Positions 37,771 through 47,084 are shown, numbered from the stretch's first letter. The stretch is 64,000 bases of DNA from Melioribacteraceae bacterium (GCA_011525875.1 WYBN01000008.1:23643-87642); one strand, 5' to 3'. The notes: a model not told the origin generated them from the sequence alone. Numbers and translations: made by a program.

Positions 37771-37917
37771 GGGGCTGAAGCCCAGAAGATTTTTTACCTT
37801 TCTATATCCGTTCGCTAAAGCGAACGGCAATAAATAAATAATTAGTTTTTGCTTTTCATGGCCGTCTGCTTTAGCAGACGGATAAAGAGAAGCACAAAAA
37901 TGATTGGGCTTTAGCCC
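37771..37917 (+). repeat. Nested palindromic inverted-repeat element (MITE/REP-like)
   Basis: Four short palindromes in mirror order: GGGCTGAAGCCC (37772-37783), CCGTTCGCTAAAGCGAACGG (37808-37827), CCGTCTGCTTTAGCAGACGG (37862-37881) and GGGCTTTAGCCC (37906-37917). The right half reverse-complemented matches the left half over about 70 bases, including the spacer text TTATCCGT / TATATCCGT. The inner palindromes differ by paired changes that keep base pairing. It sits between the aminotransferase gene and the trp promoter. Confidence 0.85.
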
Positions 37918-37952
37918 TATATAATATTTTATCTAATTACTAAAATTAATCC

Positions 37953-37984
37953 TTGACAAAAAAGAGATTTATTCTCTATCTTTG
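37953..37984 (+). promoter_or_regulatory. trp operon promoter
   Basis: TTGACA begins at 37953 (-33-type element), then 21 bases, then TATCTTTG at 37977-37984, a perfect TAnnTTTG -7 element of the Bacteroidota sigma factor. Transcription should start near 37990, only a few bases before the leader peptide ATG. Confidence 0.8.
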
Positions 37985-37992
37985 CAGTGAAT

Positions 37993-38073
37993 ATGATGAA
38001 GAATAAAAACAAATATTTCGGTTTTACTTGGGCTTGGTTTTGGTTTCATAAAAACTGTGGGACTCCTGTGTAA
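37993..38073 (+). CDS. trpL: trp leader peptide
   Basis: A 26-codon ORF, MMKNKNKYFGFTWAWFWFHKNCGTPV, with three Trp codons in a five-residue stretch plus several Phe and a Tyr. It lies directly behind the trp promoter and 24 bases before a terminator stem. This is the layout of a ribosome-mediated attenuator: stalling at the Trp codons when charged tRNA(Trp) is scarce would stop terminator formation. No ribosome site is visible and the predicted leader RNA is almost leaderless. Confidence 0.88.
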   Translation: MMKNKNKYFGFTWAWFWFHKNCGTPV

Positions 38074-38097
38074 AACTGAGCAAATAAAAATTTTAAG

Positions 38098-38132
38098 AAC
38101 CCTTCTCAGTCCAGCACTGGGAAGGGTTTTTT
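38098..38132 (+). terminator. trp attenuator terminator
   Basis: A 13-bp stem (AACCCTTCTCAGT / ACTGGGAAGGGTT with one G-T pair), loop CCAGC, followed by six T. The left arm contains CTCAGT (38105-38110), which is the exact complement of ACTGAG at 38075-38080 just after the leader stop; that pairing would be a natural antiterminator. Confidence 0.9.
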
Positions 38133-38148
38133 GTTATATGGATATAAA

Positions 38149-39627
38149 ATGACATTTGAAGAATTTAAAATACTAGCACAAAACCATAACGTAATTCCGG
38201 TTTATAAAAGAATCACAGCCGATTTACTAACACCGGTTTTAGCTTATATAAAACTGCGTACGATTAGTGGATCATCTTTCCTTCTCGAATCGGTTGAAGG
38301 AATCGGCAGACTTGCGCGATATTCGTTCATCGGCAGAAATCCTTACCAAATAATTTCAAACATTTGTAGTGAATTAACTATAACTACAGAAAATAAAATT
38401 GAAACACGTAAAGAAAACATTCTAGATTATTTACAGTCACTCATAAAAAAATACAATTGTGCCAAGATTGATGATCTGCCCGATTTCAGCGGAGGCATAG
38501 TCGGTTACTTCGGTTATGAAAACATTGCATTGATTGAAGACGTTCTAAATTTCACCGGTGAAAAAGATTACGAGTCCCCCGATTCAATATTCGGAATCTA
38601 TAAAAACATAGTTGCTTTCGACCATTATAATCACCAGATAATTCTAATCAGTAATGTATTTGTTGACGATGATTCTGACATCGAAAAATTATATAAAGAA
38701 GCTAATCTCGAAATTAGACTTCTTCACAAACAATTATTGAAAACTGTTGTTTATTCCGAATCCTTCAAAATAAGAAATGAATCGAACTCTAAAGAAGGTA
38801 AATCAGATTTTGAAAAGTTAGTTACAAAAGCAAAAGAAAACATTTATAACGGCGATGTTTTTCAAATAGTATTATCAAAGAGATTCAACGCAGAGTACGA
38901 AGGTGATTTGTTGAATGTTTACCGCGCTCTCAGAATTATCAATCCATCACCTTATATGTATTATATGGAGTTCGCCGACTCTAAAGTAGTCATCGGGACT
39001 TCACCGGAAGATTTACTAAAGGTAAAAAATAGAACTGCTGAAATTTTACCAATCGCCGGTACACGAAAACGCGGTAAATCTGCCGAAGAGGATATTGCGC
39101 TGGAAAAAGATTTGCTTTCCGACCCGAAAGAAATTGCAGAGCATACAATGCTTGTTGATTTAGCGAGAAACGATCTCGGCAGAGTCTGCGATTACGGCTC
39201 AATAAAAATCACCGAGAATATGAAAGTAAACCGCTTCTCTCACGTTATGCATATTGTTTCGAGAGTCGTGGGTGAATTGCAAAAGGATAAAGATTGTATC
39301 GAGGCACTCAAAGCAAGCTTTCCCGCCGGAACGGTTACCGGAGCACCGAAAATAAGAGCAATGCAATTAATTAATGAATATGAAAATTTAATTCGTAATG
39401 TTTATGCCGGTGCAGTCGGTTATATCGATTTCAACGGAAACTTAGATTTATGCATTGCAATCAGAACACTTTTTTCTAATGGATCAAAAATTTACTGGCA
39501 AGCCGGAGCGGGAATTGTTGCCGACAGTATTCCAGAAAATGAATTTTATGAGATTCAAAATAAATCAGCCGCATTAAAAAAAGCACTAAAGTTTGCAGAG
39601 GACTTGGATGAAAATATTGGTCATTGA
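38149..39627 (+). CDS. trpE: Anthranilate synthase component I
   Basis: Converts chorismate to anthranilate using ammonia delivered by TrpG. About 492 residues. The feedback-binding motif SFLLESVEG is near residue 40, and the chorismate-binding domain has GDVFQIVLSKRF, NPSPYMYYMEF, IGTSPEDLLKV, PIAGTRKRG, EHTMLVDLARNDLGRV and FPAGTVTGAPKIRAM. The LLES element suggests inhibition by tryptophan. I choose ATG 38149, 17 bases after the attenuator T run, over TTG 38131, which lies inside the terminator tail. The end overlaps trpG by 20 bases. Confidence 0.96.
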   Translation: MTFEEFKILAQNHNVIPVYKRITADLLTPVLAYIKLRTISGSSFLLESVEGIGRLARYSFIGRNPYQIISNICSELTITTENKIETRKENILDYLQSLIKKYNCAKIDDLPDFSGGIVGYFGYENIALIEDVLNFTGEKDYESPDSIFGIYKNIVAFDHYNHQIILISNVFVDDDSDIEKLYKEANLEIRLLHKQLLKTVVYSESFKIRNESNSKEGKSDFEKLVTKAKENIYNGDVFQIVLSKRFNAEYEGDLLNVYRALRIINPSPYMYYMEFADSKVVIGTSPEDLLKVKNRTAEILPIAGTRKRGKSAEEDIALEKDLLSDPKEIAEHTMLVDLARNDLGRVCDYGSIKITENMKVNRFSHVMHIVSRVVGELQKDKDCIEALKASFPAGTVTGAPKIRAMQLINEYENLIRNVYAGAVGYIDFNGNLDLCIAIRTLFSNGSKIYWQAGAGIVADSIPENEFYEIQNKSAALKKALKFAEDLDENIGH

Positions 39628-40174
39628 TAATTACGATTCATTTACATTCAATCTCGTTCAGCTTATCGGAAGTTTTACGAACGATATTGTAGTAAAACGA
39701 AACGATAAAACAACGGTGAGTGAAATTCGTAAAATGGATATTGATAAAATCGTCATCTCCCCCGGCCCCGGTAAACCGGAAGATTCAAAAGTTTCTCTCG
39801 ATATAATAAAGGAGTTGGGGAAAGAAATTCCGATACTCGGCGTATGTCTCGGTCATCAGGCAATAGGAATTACTTTCGGCGGTGAAGTAACTAACGCACC
39901 GACTTTAATGCACGGCAAAACTTCAGAAATTATTCACGACAATCAAAGTATTTATAAAAACATTCCGCAAAACTTTGAAGCCGGACGTTATCATTCTCTT
40001 GCTTTAAAGAACGATTCGTTCTCAGAAGAACTTATTGTCACTTCACACACAAGCGATAACGTAATAATGGGAATTCGTCATAAAGAATATCCGGTTGAGG
40101 GAATTCAATTTCATCCCGAATCGGTTTTAACTCCACAAGGTTATAATCTAATTAAAAATTGGTTGGAACTATGA
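39608..40174 (+). CDS. trpG: Anthranilate synthase component II (glutamine amidotransferase)
   Basis: A class I glutamine amidotransferase of 188 residues: MKILVIDNYDSFTFNL start, ISPGPGKPED, nucleophile cysteine in PILGVCLGHQAIG, and His-Glu in GIQFHPESVLT. It supplies ammonia to TrpE. The ATG at 39608 is preceded by AGAGGA inside trpE; an earlier TTG at 39593 is less likely. The stop overlaps the trpD start as ATGA. It may also serve folate synthesis if no PabA exists elsewhere, which cannot be seen here. Confidence 0.95.
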   Translation: MKILVIDNYDSFTFNLVQLIGSFTNDIVVKRNDKTTVSEIRKMDIDKIVISPGPGKPEDSKVSLDIIKELGKEIPILGVCLGHQAIGITFGGEVTNAPTLMHGKTSEIIHDNQSIYKNIPQNFEAGRYHSLALKNDSFSEELIVTSHTSDNVIMGIRHKEYPVEGIQFHPESVLTPQGYNLIKNWLEL

Positions 40175-41190
40175 AAGCAGAATTAGAAAAAGTAATTGAA
40201 GGACATAACTTAACATTTGAGGAAGCTTACGAAGTTATGTACTCAATAATGAGCGGCAATGAAAACAACTCAAAAATTGCTTCGCTTTTAACTGCACTCA
40301 AAATAAAAGGTGAAACTTCGGAAGAAGTTGCAGGATTTGTTAAAGCTATGCGCGAAAAAGTAATAAAGATAAAATGTGAAAACGAGAGAGTAATCGACGT
40401 CTGCGGTACAGGCGGAGACGGATCCGGAACATTTAATATTTCGACTGCTGTTTCATTCGTTGTTGCCGGTGCGGGAGTAAGCGTTGCAAAACACGGCAAT
40501 CGATCTATTTCAAGTAGAAGCGGGAGTTCAGATGTGCTGCACGAACTTGGCGTTGATGTGCAGCTTATTCCTGAACTCTCTGAAAAGGCATTGAACGAAA
40601 TCGGAATCGCATTCTTGTTCGCACCTCTTTATCACCCTGCAATGAAACACGTTGCACCGATAAGAAAAGAATTGGAGTTCCGCTCAATTTTTAACATACT
40701 TGGTCCGCTTACAAATCCAGCCGGAGTTAAACGCCAGTTAATTGGAACTTTTAACGACGATACAGCCAGGTTAATGACTGACGCAATTCGATTATTGGAA
40801 ATGGATAAAGTTGCATTTCTCTGTACAAGCAATCGGTATGATGAAATTACGCTTACAGACATAACAAAAGTTTACGAAGTTAACCACGATCACTCAATGT
40901 ATTTTTATTCATTGACGAACGATAATTTTGGCTATCCGCAAGCAACTCTCGAGCAGCTTCAAGGCGGTTCGGCTAAAGAGAATGCAGAAATTATTTATAA
41001 AGTTTTTTCCGGTGAAACTGACGGCGCTGCATACGAAGTGGTAGTCGCAAATGCAGCAATGGCATTGAAGACATCAGGTATTTCTGATGATTTAGCAGAA
41101 TGTAAAAATCTTGCTGAAGAATCAATAAAATCCGGCGCTACTTTGAAAAAATTAAACGAACTGAAAGAATTCGGCGAGAAACATAAATGA
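40171..41190 (+). CDS. trpD: Anthranilate phosphoribosyltransferase
   Basis: Transfers phosphoribose from PRPP to anthranilate. About 339 residues: PRPP-binding DVCGTGGDGSGTFNIST, KHGNRSISSRSGSSDVL, FLFAPLYHPAMKHVAPIRKEL, FNILGPLTNPA. It starts at ATG 40171, overlapping the trpG stop by 4 bases, and ends by overlapping the trpC start by 4, so translation is probably coupled along the operon. The length and motifs are normal; it is not fused to TrpG as in enteric bacteria. Confidence 0.96.
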   Translation: MKAELEKVIEGHNLTFEEAYEVMYSIMSGNENNSKIASLLTALKIKGETSEEVAGFVKAMREKVIKIKCENERVIDVCGTGGDGSGTFNISTAVSFVVAGAGVSVAKHGNRSISSRSGSSDVLHELGVDVQLIPELSEKALNEIGIAFLFAPLYHPAMKHVAPIRKELEFRSIFNILGPLTNPAGVKRQLIGTFNDDTARLMTDAIRLLEMDKVAFLCTSNRYDEITLTDITKVYEVNHDHSMYFYSLTNDNFGYPQATLEQLQGGSAKENAEIIYKVFSGETDGAAYEVVVANAAMALKTSGISDDLAECKNLAEESIKSGATLKKLNELKEFGEKHK

Positions 41191-41981
41191 CAATTCTTGA
41201 TGAAATAGTAGAAGTCAAAAAGGAGGAAGTAAAAAAACTTCGGAAGGATTTTACGCTCTCACGTTTTTCGGATTTCCAATTTTTTGGAAGTGATACTTTA
41301 AGTTTGTATGAAAACATTTCTAACGATAATAATCTTTCGATCATTGCAGAAATAAAAAAAGCTTCACCATCTAAGGGAATCATAAGAGAAGAATTTAATT
41401 ATCTCGATATAGCAAAAATATATTCAGAAAATGAAGTTGCTGGTATTTCTGTTTTAACAGATATAAATTTTTTCAAAGGTTCGATTGACTATTTAAATGA
41501 AATAGCAAAAATCAAAACGACTCCCCTTCTCAGAAAGGATTTTATAATTGATGAATACCAAGTTTATGAGGCAAAAGCGAACGGTGCTGATGTTGTTCTT
41601 TTAATTTGTGAAATCTTATCCGAAGCACAAGTGGAAGAATTAACACACGCTGCCAGTGAATTAGATTTAGAAGTCCTGCTCGAACTTCATTCAGTAGAAC
41701 AATTAAATAAAGTTAATTTTCAAGTGCAAAAAATAATTGGAATAAATAACCGCGATCTCAAAACTTTTAAAGTCGACATCAATAATTCAATTGAAATATC
41801 AAAACTAATTTCGCGAAATGCTTGTGTTGTTGGCGAAAGCGGGTTCAATGATAAAACATCTGTCGATAAAGTCAAGAATGAGAAAATCGACGCGCTCTTA
41901 GTCGGCGAACATTTTATGCTCGCACAAAATATTTCCGATGAACTCATAAAATTCAAAGAATGGTGCAATCGTGAAAGTTAA
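41187..41981 (+). CDS. trpC: Indole-3-glycerol-phosphate synthase
   Basis: Closes the indole ring from CdRP. A 264-residue TIM barrel with ILDEIVEVKKEEVKKLRK at the N-terminus, IIAEIKKASPSKGIIREEF (catalytic lysine and substrate loop), ISVLTDINFFKGS, LLRKDFIIDEYQVYEAKANGAD, IGINNRDLKTFKVD and VVGESGF. It is monofunctional and separate from TrpF. It overlaps trpD by 4 bases and trpF by 11. Confidence 0.96.
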   Translation: MTILDEIVEVKKEEVKKLRKDFTLSRFSDFQFFGSDTLSLYENISNDNNLSIIAEIKKASPSKGIIREEFNYLDIAKIYSENEVAGISVLTDINFFKGSIDYLNEIAKIKTTPLLRKDFIIDEYQVYEAKANGADVVLLICEILSEAQVEELTHAASELDLEVLLELHSVEQLNKVNFQVQKIIGINNRDLKTFKVDINNSIEISKLISRNACVVGESGFNDKTSVDKVKNEKIDALLVGEHFMLAQNISDELIKFKEWCNRES

Positions 41982-42579
41982 GGTATGCGGAATAACAAAT
42001 ATAGACGATGCAAATGTTTGCGTGGACTGCGGTGCGGATGCTCTTGGTTTTATCTTTTACAAAAAAAGTAAAAGATACATTGAACCGGATAAAGCAAAAA
42101 AGATAATTGATTCACTTCCCTTCTTTGTATTTAAAGTCGGAGTATTCGTAAATGAAGAGATTGAAAAAGTTAATCAAATAGCCAAGGATTTAAAATTAAA
42201 CGCCGTTCAACTTCATGGTGATGAAGATTTAGAATATTGCAAAAAAATAAATTACCCGGTTATTAAAGCAATTCGAGTTGATGAGAAATTGAATGAGAAT
42301 CTTGAAAAATATTCAAACTATACAGTTCTTCTTGATACGAAAGACGATAAGAAATACGGCGGTACGGGCAAACGATTTGATTGGGGACTCATTCCGAATA
42401 ATTATCGAAGCAAAATTATTTTAGCAGGCGGAGTTTCGGAAGACAATATTGAAGATATTTTTAATAGAATTAAACCACCGGCAGTTGATCTTTCATCATC
42501 ACTTGAAAAAGAACATGGAATAAAAGATCACGAAAAAGTGAAATCATTTTTTGAAAAGTTTAACAAGTTGAAAGAATAG
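41971..42579 (+). CDS. trpF: Phosphoribosylanthranilate isomerase
   Basis: A 202-residue TIM barrel for the Amadori rearrangement of PRA to CdRP: KVKVCGITNIDDANVCVDCGADALGFIF at the start with the catalytic cysteine, then VGVFVNE, AVQLHGDED, LLDTKD, GGTGKRFDW and ILAGGVSEDNI. The start is GTG at 41971 inside the 3' end of trpC; no ATG fits the family start, so the GTG choice is firm. The following 117 bases hold an inverted repeat. Confidence 0.95.
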   Translation: MKVKVCGITNIDDANVCVDCGADALGFIFYKKSKRYIEPDKAKKIIDSLPFFVFKVGVFVNEEIEKVNQIAKDLKLNAVQLHGDEDLEYCKKINYPVIKAIRVDEKLNENLEKYSNYTVLLDTKDDKKYGGTGKRFDWGLIPNNYRSKIILAGGVSEDNIEDIFNRIKPPAVDLSSSLEKEHGIKDHEKVKSFFEKFNKLKE

Positions 42580-42657
42580 AACGCAGATGACGCAGAAACT
42601 TAGGATTTACACAGATAATATTCCGCGAGAATCAGTTTTTTCTGTGTCATCTGTGTT
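42580..42657 (+). repeat. Imperfect inverted repeat inside the trp operon
   Basis: Left arm AACGCAGATGACGCAGAAA (42580-42598) and right arm TTTCTGTGTCATCTGTGTT (42639-42657) pair over 19 bases. The two mismatched sites are G-U pairs in RNA, so the transcript can form a full hairpin with a 40-base loop. The ACGCAGAT/ACACAGAT wording resembles a dispersed repeat seen in many bacterial genomes. There is no T run, so it is not an obvious terminator; it may be a mobile repeat or an RNA-stability element. Confidence 0.75.
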
Positions 42658-42696
42658 CCATAAAGAATTAGTCATCAATAAACTAAGGAATCATAA

Positions 42697-43713
42697 ATGT
42701 TAGTCGTTATGGATTTGAATGCACCGCGTGAAGACATCGAAAAAGTAAAGCGAAAGATAAAACAATTGGATTGCACGCCGCACGAGATTCCCGGCGCTTC
42801 CAAACTTGCAATCGGAATTACAGGCCCAACTCATAAATTGAAACAAGAGGATTTCAGTTTAATGCCTTCAGTTGAAGATGTTGTAAGAGTAACAAAAAAA
42901 TATAAACTCGTCTCTCGAATGATGAAAAGCGAAGATACAATAATTGATTTCGGTGATCACTCCATAGGCGGGAAGCAGCTGCAAATTATTGCCGGACCCT
43001 GTTCGGTAGAATCCCGGGATCATATTTTTGAAATTGCGGAGATACTAAAGAATATGGGTATTAACTTTTTGCGAGCCGGAGCTTATAAACCTCGTTCAAG
43101 CCCATATTCATTTCAAGGACTGAAAGAAGAGGGATTAAAATATCTCGAAGAAGTGAAAAAGGAATTTGACTTAATAATTGTCACTGAGTTATTAAATCAA
43201 CATACTGTGGATGCAGTTGCTGAAGTTGCGGATGTCATTCAAATCGGTGCAAGAAATATGCAGAATTTTACCTTGCTCGAAGAAGCAGGCAAAACCCAGA
43301 AACCGATTCTACTTAAACGCGGAATGTCTGCTACTGTTGAGGATTTGCTTCTAAGTGCCGAGTATATTATTTCCCAAAACAATTACAATATAATTTTATG
43401 CGAAAGAGGAATTAGAACTTTCGAAACTGCAACACGCAACACACTGGATTTGAATGCTGTTCCGGTTCTCAAGAAAGAAAGTCATCTTCCCGTTTTTGTT
43501 GACCCTTCGCACGGAGTTGGAATGTGGGATAAAATTTCTCCGATGGCATTGGCTTCAATTGCCGCCGGTGCCGACGGGCTAATTATAGAAGTACATCAAC
43601 GTCCCGATGAAGCTTTATCCGATGGTTACCAATCTATCGACCCGAAAAGATTCAAGACATTATTAGAAAAAATAAAAGAACTCGCGCCAATTGTCGGTAA
43701 GGAGTTAGTATAA
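42697..43713 (+). CDS. aroF: DAHP synthase (type I beta, with N-terminal ferredoxin-like domain)
   Basis: The first step of the shikimate pathway, from PEP and erythrose 4-phosphate. 338 residues. The N-terminal regulatory ferredoxin-like part ([17 protein letters not shown]) covers about 1-70. The barrel has [79 protein letters not shown] and [12 protein letters not shown]. It sits between trpF and trpB and shares one base with trpB (TAATG), so the supply of chorismate precursor is tied to Trp control. Confidence 0.94.
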   Translation: MLVVMDLNAPREDIEKVKRKIKQLDCTPHEIPGASKLAIGITGPTHKLKQEDFSLMPSVEDVVRVTKKYKLVSRMMKSEDTIIDFGDHSIGGKQLQIIAGPCSVESRDHIFEIAEILKNMGINFLRAGAYKPRSSPYSFQGLKEEGLKYLEEVKKEFDLIIVTELLNQHTVDAVAEVADVIQIGARNMQNFTLLEEAGKTQKPILLKRGMSATVEDLLLSAEYIISQNNYNIILCERGIRTFETATRNTLDLNAVPVLKKESHLPVFVDPSHGVGMWDKISPMALASIAAGADGLIIEVHQRPDEALSDGYQSIDPKRFKTLLEKIKELAPIVGKELV

Positions 43714-44924
43714 TGAATGTGCAAAAAACAAAATATACTTTCCCGAATGAAAAAGGAAAGTTCGGAGTTTACGGCGGTAAATTCGTTCCAGAAACTTTAA
43801 TGACAGCTCTTTACGAACTTGAAGGTGTTTATAATTCATTAAAGGATGATCCGGATTTTTTAAATGAATTATCATCCCTTCAAAAAGACTATAACGGAAG
43901 AGCTACGCCTTTGACTTACGCAAAAAGATTAACCGGGCATTACGGCAAAGCAAAAATATATTTAAAACGCGAAGACCTTTGTCACACCGGAGCTCATAAA
44001 CTTAACAACGCTCTTGGTCAAATATTACTCGCAAATAAATTAGGAAAGAAAAGAATAATTGCCGAAACCGGCGCGGGTCAGCACGGAGTGGCAACGGCAA
44101 CTGTCTGCGCCAAGTTCGGCTTGCAGTGCGTTGTTTATATGGGCGAAGTTGATGTTGAAAGACAGTCCTTAAACGTGTTTAGAATGAAAATGCTCGGCGC
44201 CGAAGTGCGCCCCGTTTCATCGGGAAGCAAAACGTTAAAGGATGCAACAAATGAAGCAATCCGCGATTGGGTAACAAATGTAGAAGATACACATTACATA
44301 ATAGGTTCTGTTGTTGGTCCTCATCCCTACCCTATGATTGTTAGAGATTTTCAATCGGTTATAGGTCGGGAAACTAAAGAACAGATTTTAGAAAAAGAAA
44401 ATAAACTGCCGGATTATGTTGTTGCATGCGTAGGCGGCGGCTCTAACGCTATAGGAATTTTTTATCCTTTTGTTGAAGATGAAAGCGTAAGATTAATAGG
44501 TGTTGAAGCCGCGGGTTACGGTATTGAAACCGAAAAACATTGTGCCACTCTTACACTCGGTTCACCTGGAGTTTTTCAAGGGATGAACACCTATTTACTT
44601 CAAGATGAATTTGGGCAAATATCTGAAGTGCACTCAATCTCCGCAGGACTTGATTATCCCGGAGTTGGCCCCGAACATTCATTTCTGCATGACATAAAAC
44701 GAGCTGAATATTTTTCCGCAACAGATAATGAAGCTCTTGAAGCTACCTTGCTTTTATCAAAGCTGGAAGGAATTCTTCCCGCGCTTGAAACCGCACACGC
44801 ATTCGCTCATTTAAATAAATTAATGCCGCAAACAAATAAAGATGAAATAGTAATTGTAAACGTAAGCGGCAGAGGCGATAAAGACTTAAACACAATAATC
44901 AGACATCTTGGCGATAGGATATAA
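43713..44924 (+). CDS. trpB: Tryptophan synthase beta chain
   Basis: A PLP enzyme that joins indole and serine. 403 residues: [19 protein letters not shown] at the start, PLP lysine in [55 protein letters not shown] (PLP phosphate loop) and [18 protein letters not shown] text ([17 protein letters not shown]). This is the TrpB1 type that pairs with TrpA. It overlaps aroF and trpA by single TAATG junctions. Confidence 0.97.
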   Translation: MNVQKTKYTFPNEKGKFGVYGGKFVPETLMTALYELEGVYNSLKDDPDFLNELSSLQKDYNGRATPLTYAKRLTGHYGKAKIYLKREDLCHTGAHKLNNALGQILLANKLGKKRIIAETGAGQHGVATATVCAKFGLQCVVYMGEVDVERQSLNVFRMKMLGAEVRPVSSGSKTLKDATNEAIRDWVTNVEDTHYIIGSVVGPHPYPMIVRDFQSVIGRETKEQILEKENKLPDYVVACVGGGSNAIGIFYPFVEDESVRLIGVEAAGYGIETEKHCATLTLGSPGVFQGMNTYLLQDEFGQISEVHSISAGLDYPGVGPEHSFLHDIKRAEYFSATDNEALEATLLLSKLEGILPALETAHAFAHLNKLMPQTNKDEIVIVNVSGRGDKDLNTIIRHLGDRI

Positions 44925-45712
44925 TGTCGAAAATAAAAGAACACATCGAAAAATTAAACCGCAGCGGCAGAAAGGCTTTATCAATATTTTTAACAGCGGG
45001 ATTCCCAAAAGAAGAAAACTTTTTAGATCTTGCCAGGTATGTTTTGGAAAGCGGCGCGGACATGCTTGAAGTAGGAATTCCTTTCAGCGATTCGCTTGCT
45101 GACGGACCCGTGGTTCAGCAGTCATATCACACAGCATTGCAGAACGGTACAACTTTGGAAAAAACAATTAAAGCCGCCGAAACTTTAACGAAAGAATTCG
45201 ACAAGCCCATAATTTTAATGGGGTCTGCAAACCCTGTTGTAAGATTCGGGAAAGAATATTTTGTTAAAGCTGCTCTTGAAGCAAAAGTAAGCGGAGTTAT
45301 AATTCCTGATGTTCCGGTTGAAGAATACGACGGCTTCTTCGAAAATAAGTTTAACGGACTCGATACAATATTGTTGACTACCCCGACATCATCGGAAAAG
45401 AGAATTAAAACTATAGATTCCAAAAGCGGCGGTTTTGTTTATTGCGTAAGCGTTGTAGGCATAACAGGAGTTAGAAACGAATTTAAAGAAGATACAATAA
45501 AAAATATTGAACGGACTTATAAAACCGTTAGTAAAAATAAAATGATGATCGGTTTCGGAATATCAAAGCCGGAAAATGTAAAAACCTTTTCCCCTTTCTG
45601 CGACGGGGTTATTGTAGGCAGCGCAGTTATAAAAACCGTTATGAATGATAATAATAAATTTGAAGAGACAAGAAAGTTAATAAAAATATTAAGCGATGCT
45701 TGCAATCAATAA
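44924..45712 (+). CDS. trpA: Tryptophan synthase alpha chain
   Basis: Cleaves indole-3-glycerol phosphate to indole and passes it to TrpB. A 262-residue TIM barrel: KALSIFLTAGFPKEE, catalytic glutamate in DMLEVGIPFSDSLADGPVVQ, ILMGSANPVVRFG, GVIIPDVPVEEYD, FVYCVSVVGITGVR, IGFGISKPENV and DGVIVGSAVIK. The phosphate-loop region is standard. It is the last gene of the trp operon; its 3' end overlaps the convergent hisIE end by 7 bases, and no terminator separates them. Confidence 0.96.
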   Translation: MSKIKEHIEKLNRSGRKALSIFLTAGFPKEENFLDLARYVLESGADMLEVGIPFSDSLADGPVVQQSYHTALQNGTTLEKTIKAAETLTKEFDKPIILMGSANPVVRFGKEYFVKAALEAKVSGVIIPDVPVEEYDGFFENKFNGLDTILLTTPTSSEKRIKTIDSKSGGFVYCVSVVGITGVRNEFKEDTIKNIERTYKTVSKNKMMIGFGISKPENVKTFSPFCDGVIVGSAVIKTVMNDNNKFEETRKLIKILSDACNQ

Positions 45713-46323
45713 TCAATTTCCTTATGCCTGCTTTCCAAATTTTTTACGATATCGCTGAATTCAATATCCTGTTCGGCGAGCATAACAAATAAATGATAAA
45801 TTAAATCGGACGCCTCGTTTATAATTTCGTTTTTGTCGCGGTTCTTTGCAGCTATTACTGTTTCAATTGCTTCTTCGCCTACTTTCTGGATTATCCTGTT
45901 CTCGCCGCTTTGAAATAATTTTGTAGTATATGAATTCTCCGGCATTTCTGCTTTTCTTGTTTTTATCAATTCGAAAAGTTTATATAAAAAATCTTTATTA
46001 TTTCTTTTACTTATCCCGAAACATGAATACTGGTTGAGGTGACATGTATCTCCTTTGGGGTCGGCATAAATTAGAAGTGTATCATTATCACAATCAACAA
46101 GCATATCCACAAGGTTTAGGTAATTTTGCGAAGTTTCTCCTTTAGTCCAAAGCCTGTTTTTTGTTCTGCTGAAAAAAGTTACTTTTTTCAACTCAATAGT
46201 TTTTTCAACTGCTTCTTTGTTCATAAAAGCAAGCATTAAAACTTGTCCCGTGAAATTATCAGTGATGATGGCTGGAACAAGTCCGTTCAGTTTGTTGAAA
46301 TTGACTTTGTCTATATCAATCAT
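45706..46323 (-). CDS. hisIE: Bifunctional phosphoribosyl-AMP cyclohydrolase / phosphoribosyl-ATP pyrophosphatase
   Basis: Two consecutive steps of histidine synthesis in one protein of 205 residues. The HisI part at about 1-105 has GQVLMLAFMNKEA, SRTKNRLWTKGETSQNYL, DCDNDTLLIYADPKGDTCH (zinc/metal ligands) and CF. The HisE part from about 110 has LIKTRKAEMPENSYTTKLF and RIIQKVGEEAIETVIAAKN. I choose ATG 46323, overlapping the hisF stop as ATGA; a longer reading from 46413 lies inside hisF. It is the last gene of the his operon. Confidence 0.95.
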   Translation of the reverse strand: MIDIDKVNFNKLNGLVPAIITDNFTGQVLMLAFMNKEAVEKTIELKKVTFFSRTKNRLWTKGETSQNYLNLVDMLVDCDNDTLLIYADPKGDTCHLNQYSCFGISKRNNKDFLYKLFELIKTRKAEMPENSYTTKLFQSGENRIIQKVGEEAIETVIAAKNRDKNEIINEASDLIYHLFVMLAEQDIEFSDIVKNLESRHKEIDY

Positions 46324-47084
46324 TTTCTTGTTTGAACTCCGTTTTCTTGCAAATATTGTTTTAAGTCGCTTATTTCTAATTCTTGGTAATGAAAAAGACT
46401 TGCTGCGAGACAAGCATCCACATCAGCATTCTTAAATGCTTCAAGAAAATGGTCCTTAGTTCCGGCACCGCCTGAAGCAATCACAGGTATTGAAACAGCC
46501 TTTGTAATTTGACTAAGAAATTCTACATCAAAACCGCTTTTTGTTCCGTCTCTATCCATTGACGTTAAAAGAATTTCGCCGGCTCCCCTCTCTGCCGTCT
46601 CTTTACACCATGCAAGCCCTTCGAGCTGCACAGCTTCCCTTCCGCCTTTAATAAATATCTGGTATCTACCGTCGTTTTTTTTAACATCGATTGCCGCCAC
46701 AATTGCCTGTGAACCAAACTGACGTGATGCTTTTGTGATTAATTCAGGATTAATTACTATCGACGTATTCAGCGAAACCTTATCTGCTCCGGCTTTGAGC
46801 AGATTATCAATATCGTTTAATTCGGAAATGCCTCCGCCTACTGTAAAAGGAATCCTTATAACCTTTGCAACTTCTTTAACCAATTCAATTAAAATTTTTC
46901 TTTTATCCGATGAGGCTGTAATATCAAGGAAGACAAGTTCGTCCGCGCCTTCCAGGTAATATCTTTCGGCAAGTTCAACTGCCGAGCCGGCGTCACGCAG
47001 ATTCACAAAGTTAGTGCCTTTAACAACTTTCCCTTCTTTAACATCCAAACACGGAATTATTCTCTTAGCTACCAAATGCCGCAA
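46320..47084 (-). CDS. hisF: Imidazole glycerol phosphate synthase, cyclase subunit
   Basis: A 254-residue TIM barrel: [21 protein letters not shown] with the catalytic Asp, [80 protein letters not shown] and [14 protein letters not shown]. It works with HisH-derived ammonia. The N-terminus overlaps hisA by 20 bases, and the stop overlaps the hisIE start by 4. Confidence 0.96.
   Translation of the reverse strand: MRHLVAKRIIPCLDVKEGKVVKGTNFVNLRDAGSAVELAERYYLEGADELVFLDITASSDKRKILIELVKEVAKVIRIPFTVGGGISELNDIDNLLKAGADKVSLNTSIVINPELITKASRQFGSQAIVAAIDVKKNDGRYQIFIKGGREAVQLEGLAWCKETAERGAGEILLTSMDRDGTKSGFDVEFLSQITKAVSIPVIASGGAGTKDHFLEAFKNADVDACLAASLFHYQELEISDLKQYLQENGVQTRK

Noticed and set aside
37771..37917. 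CRISPR-like array
   Set aside because: Units are short palindromes in mirror order with unequal spacers, and no cas genes are nearby.
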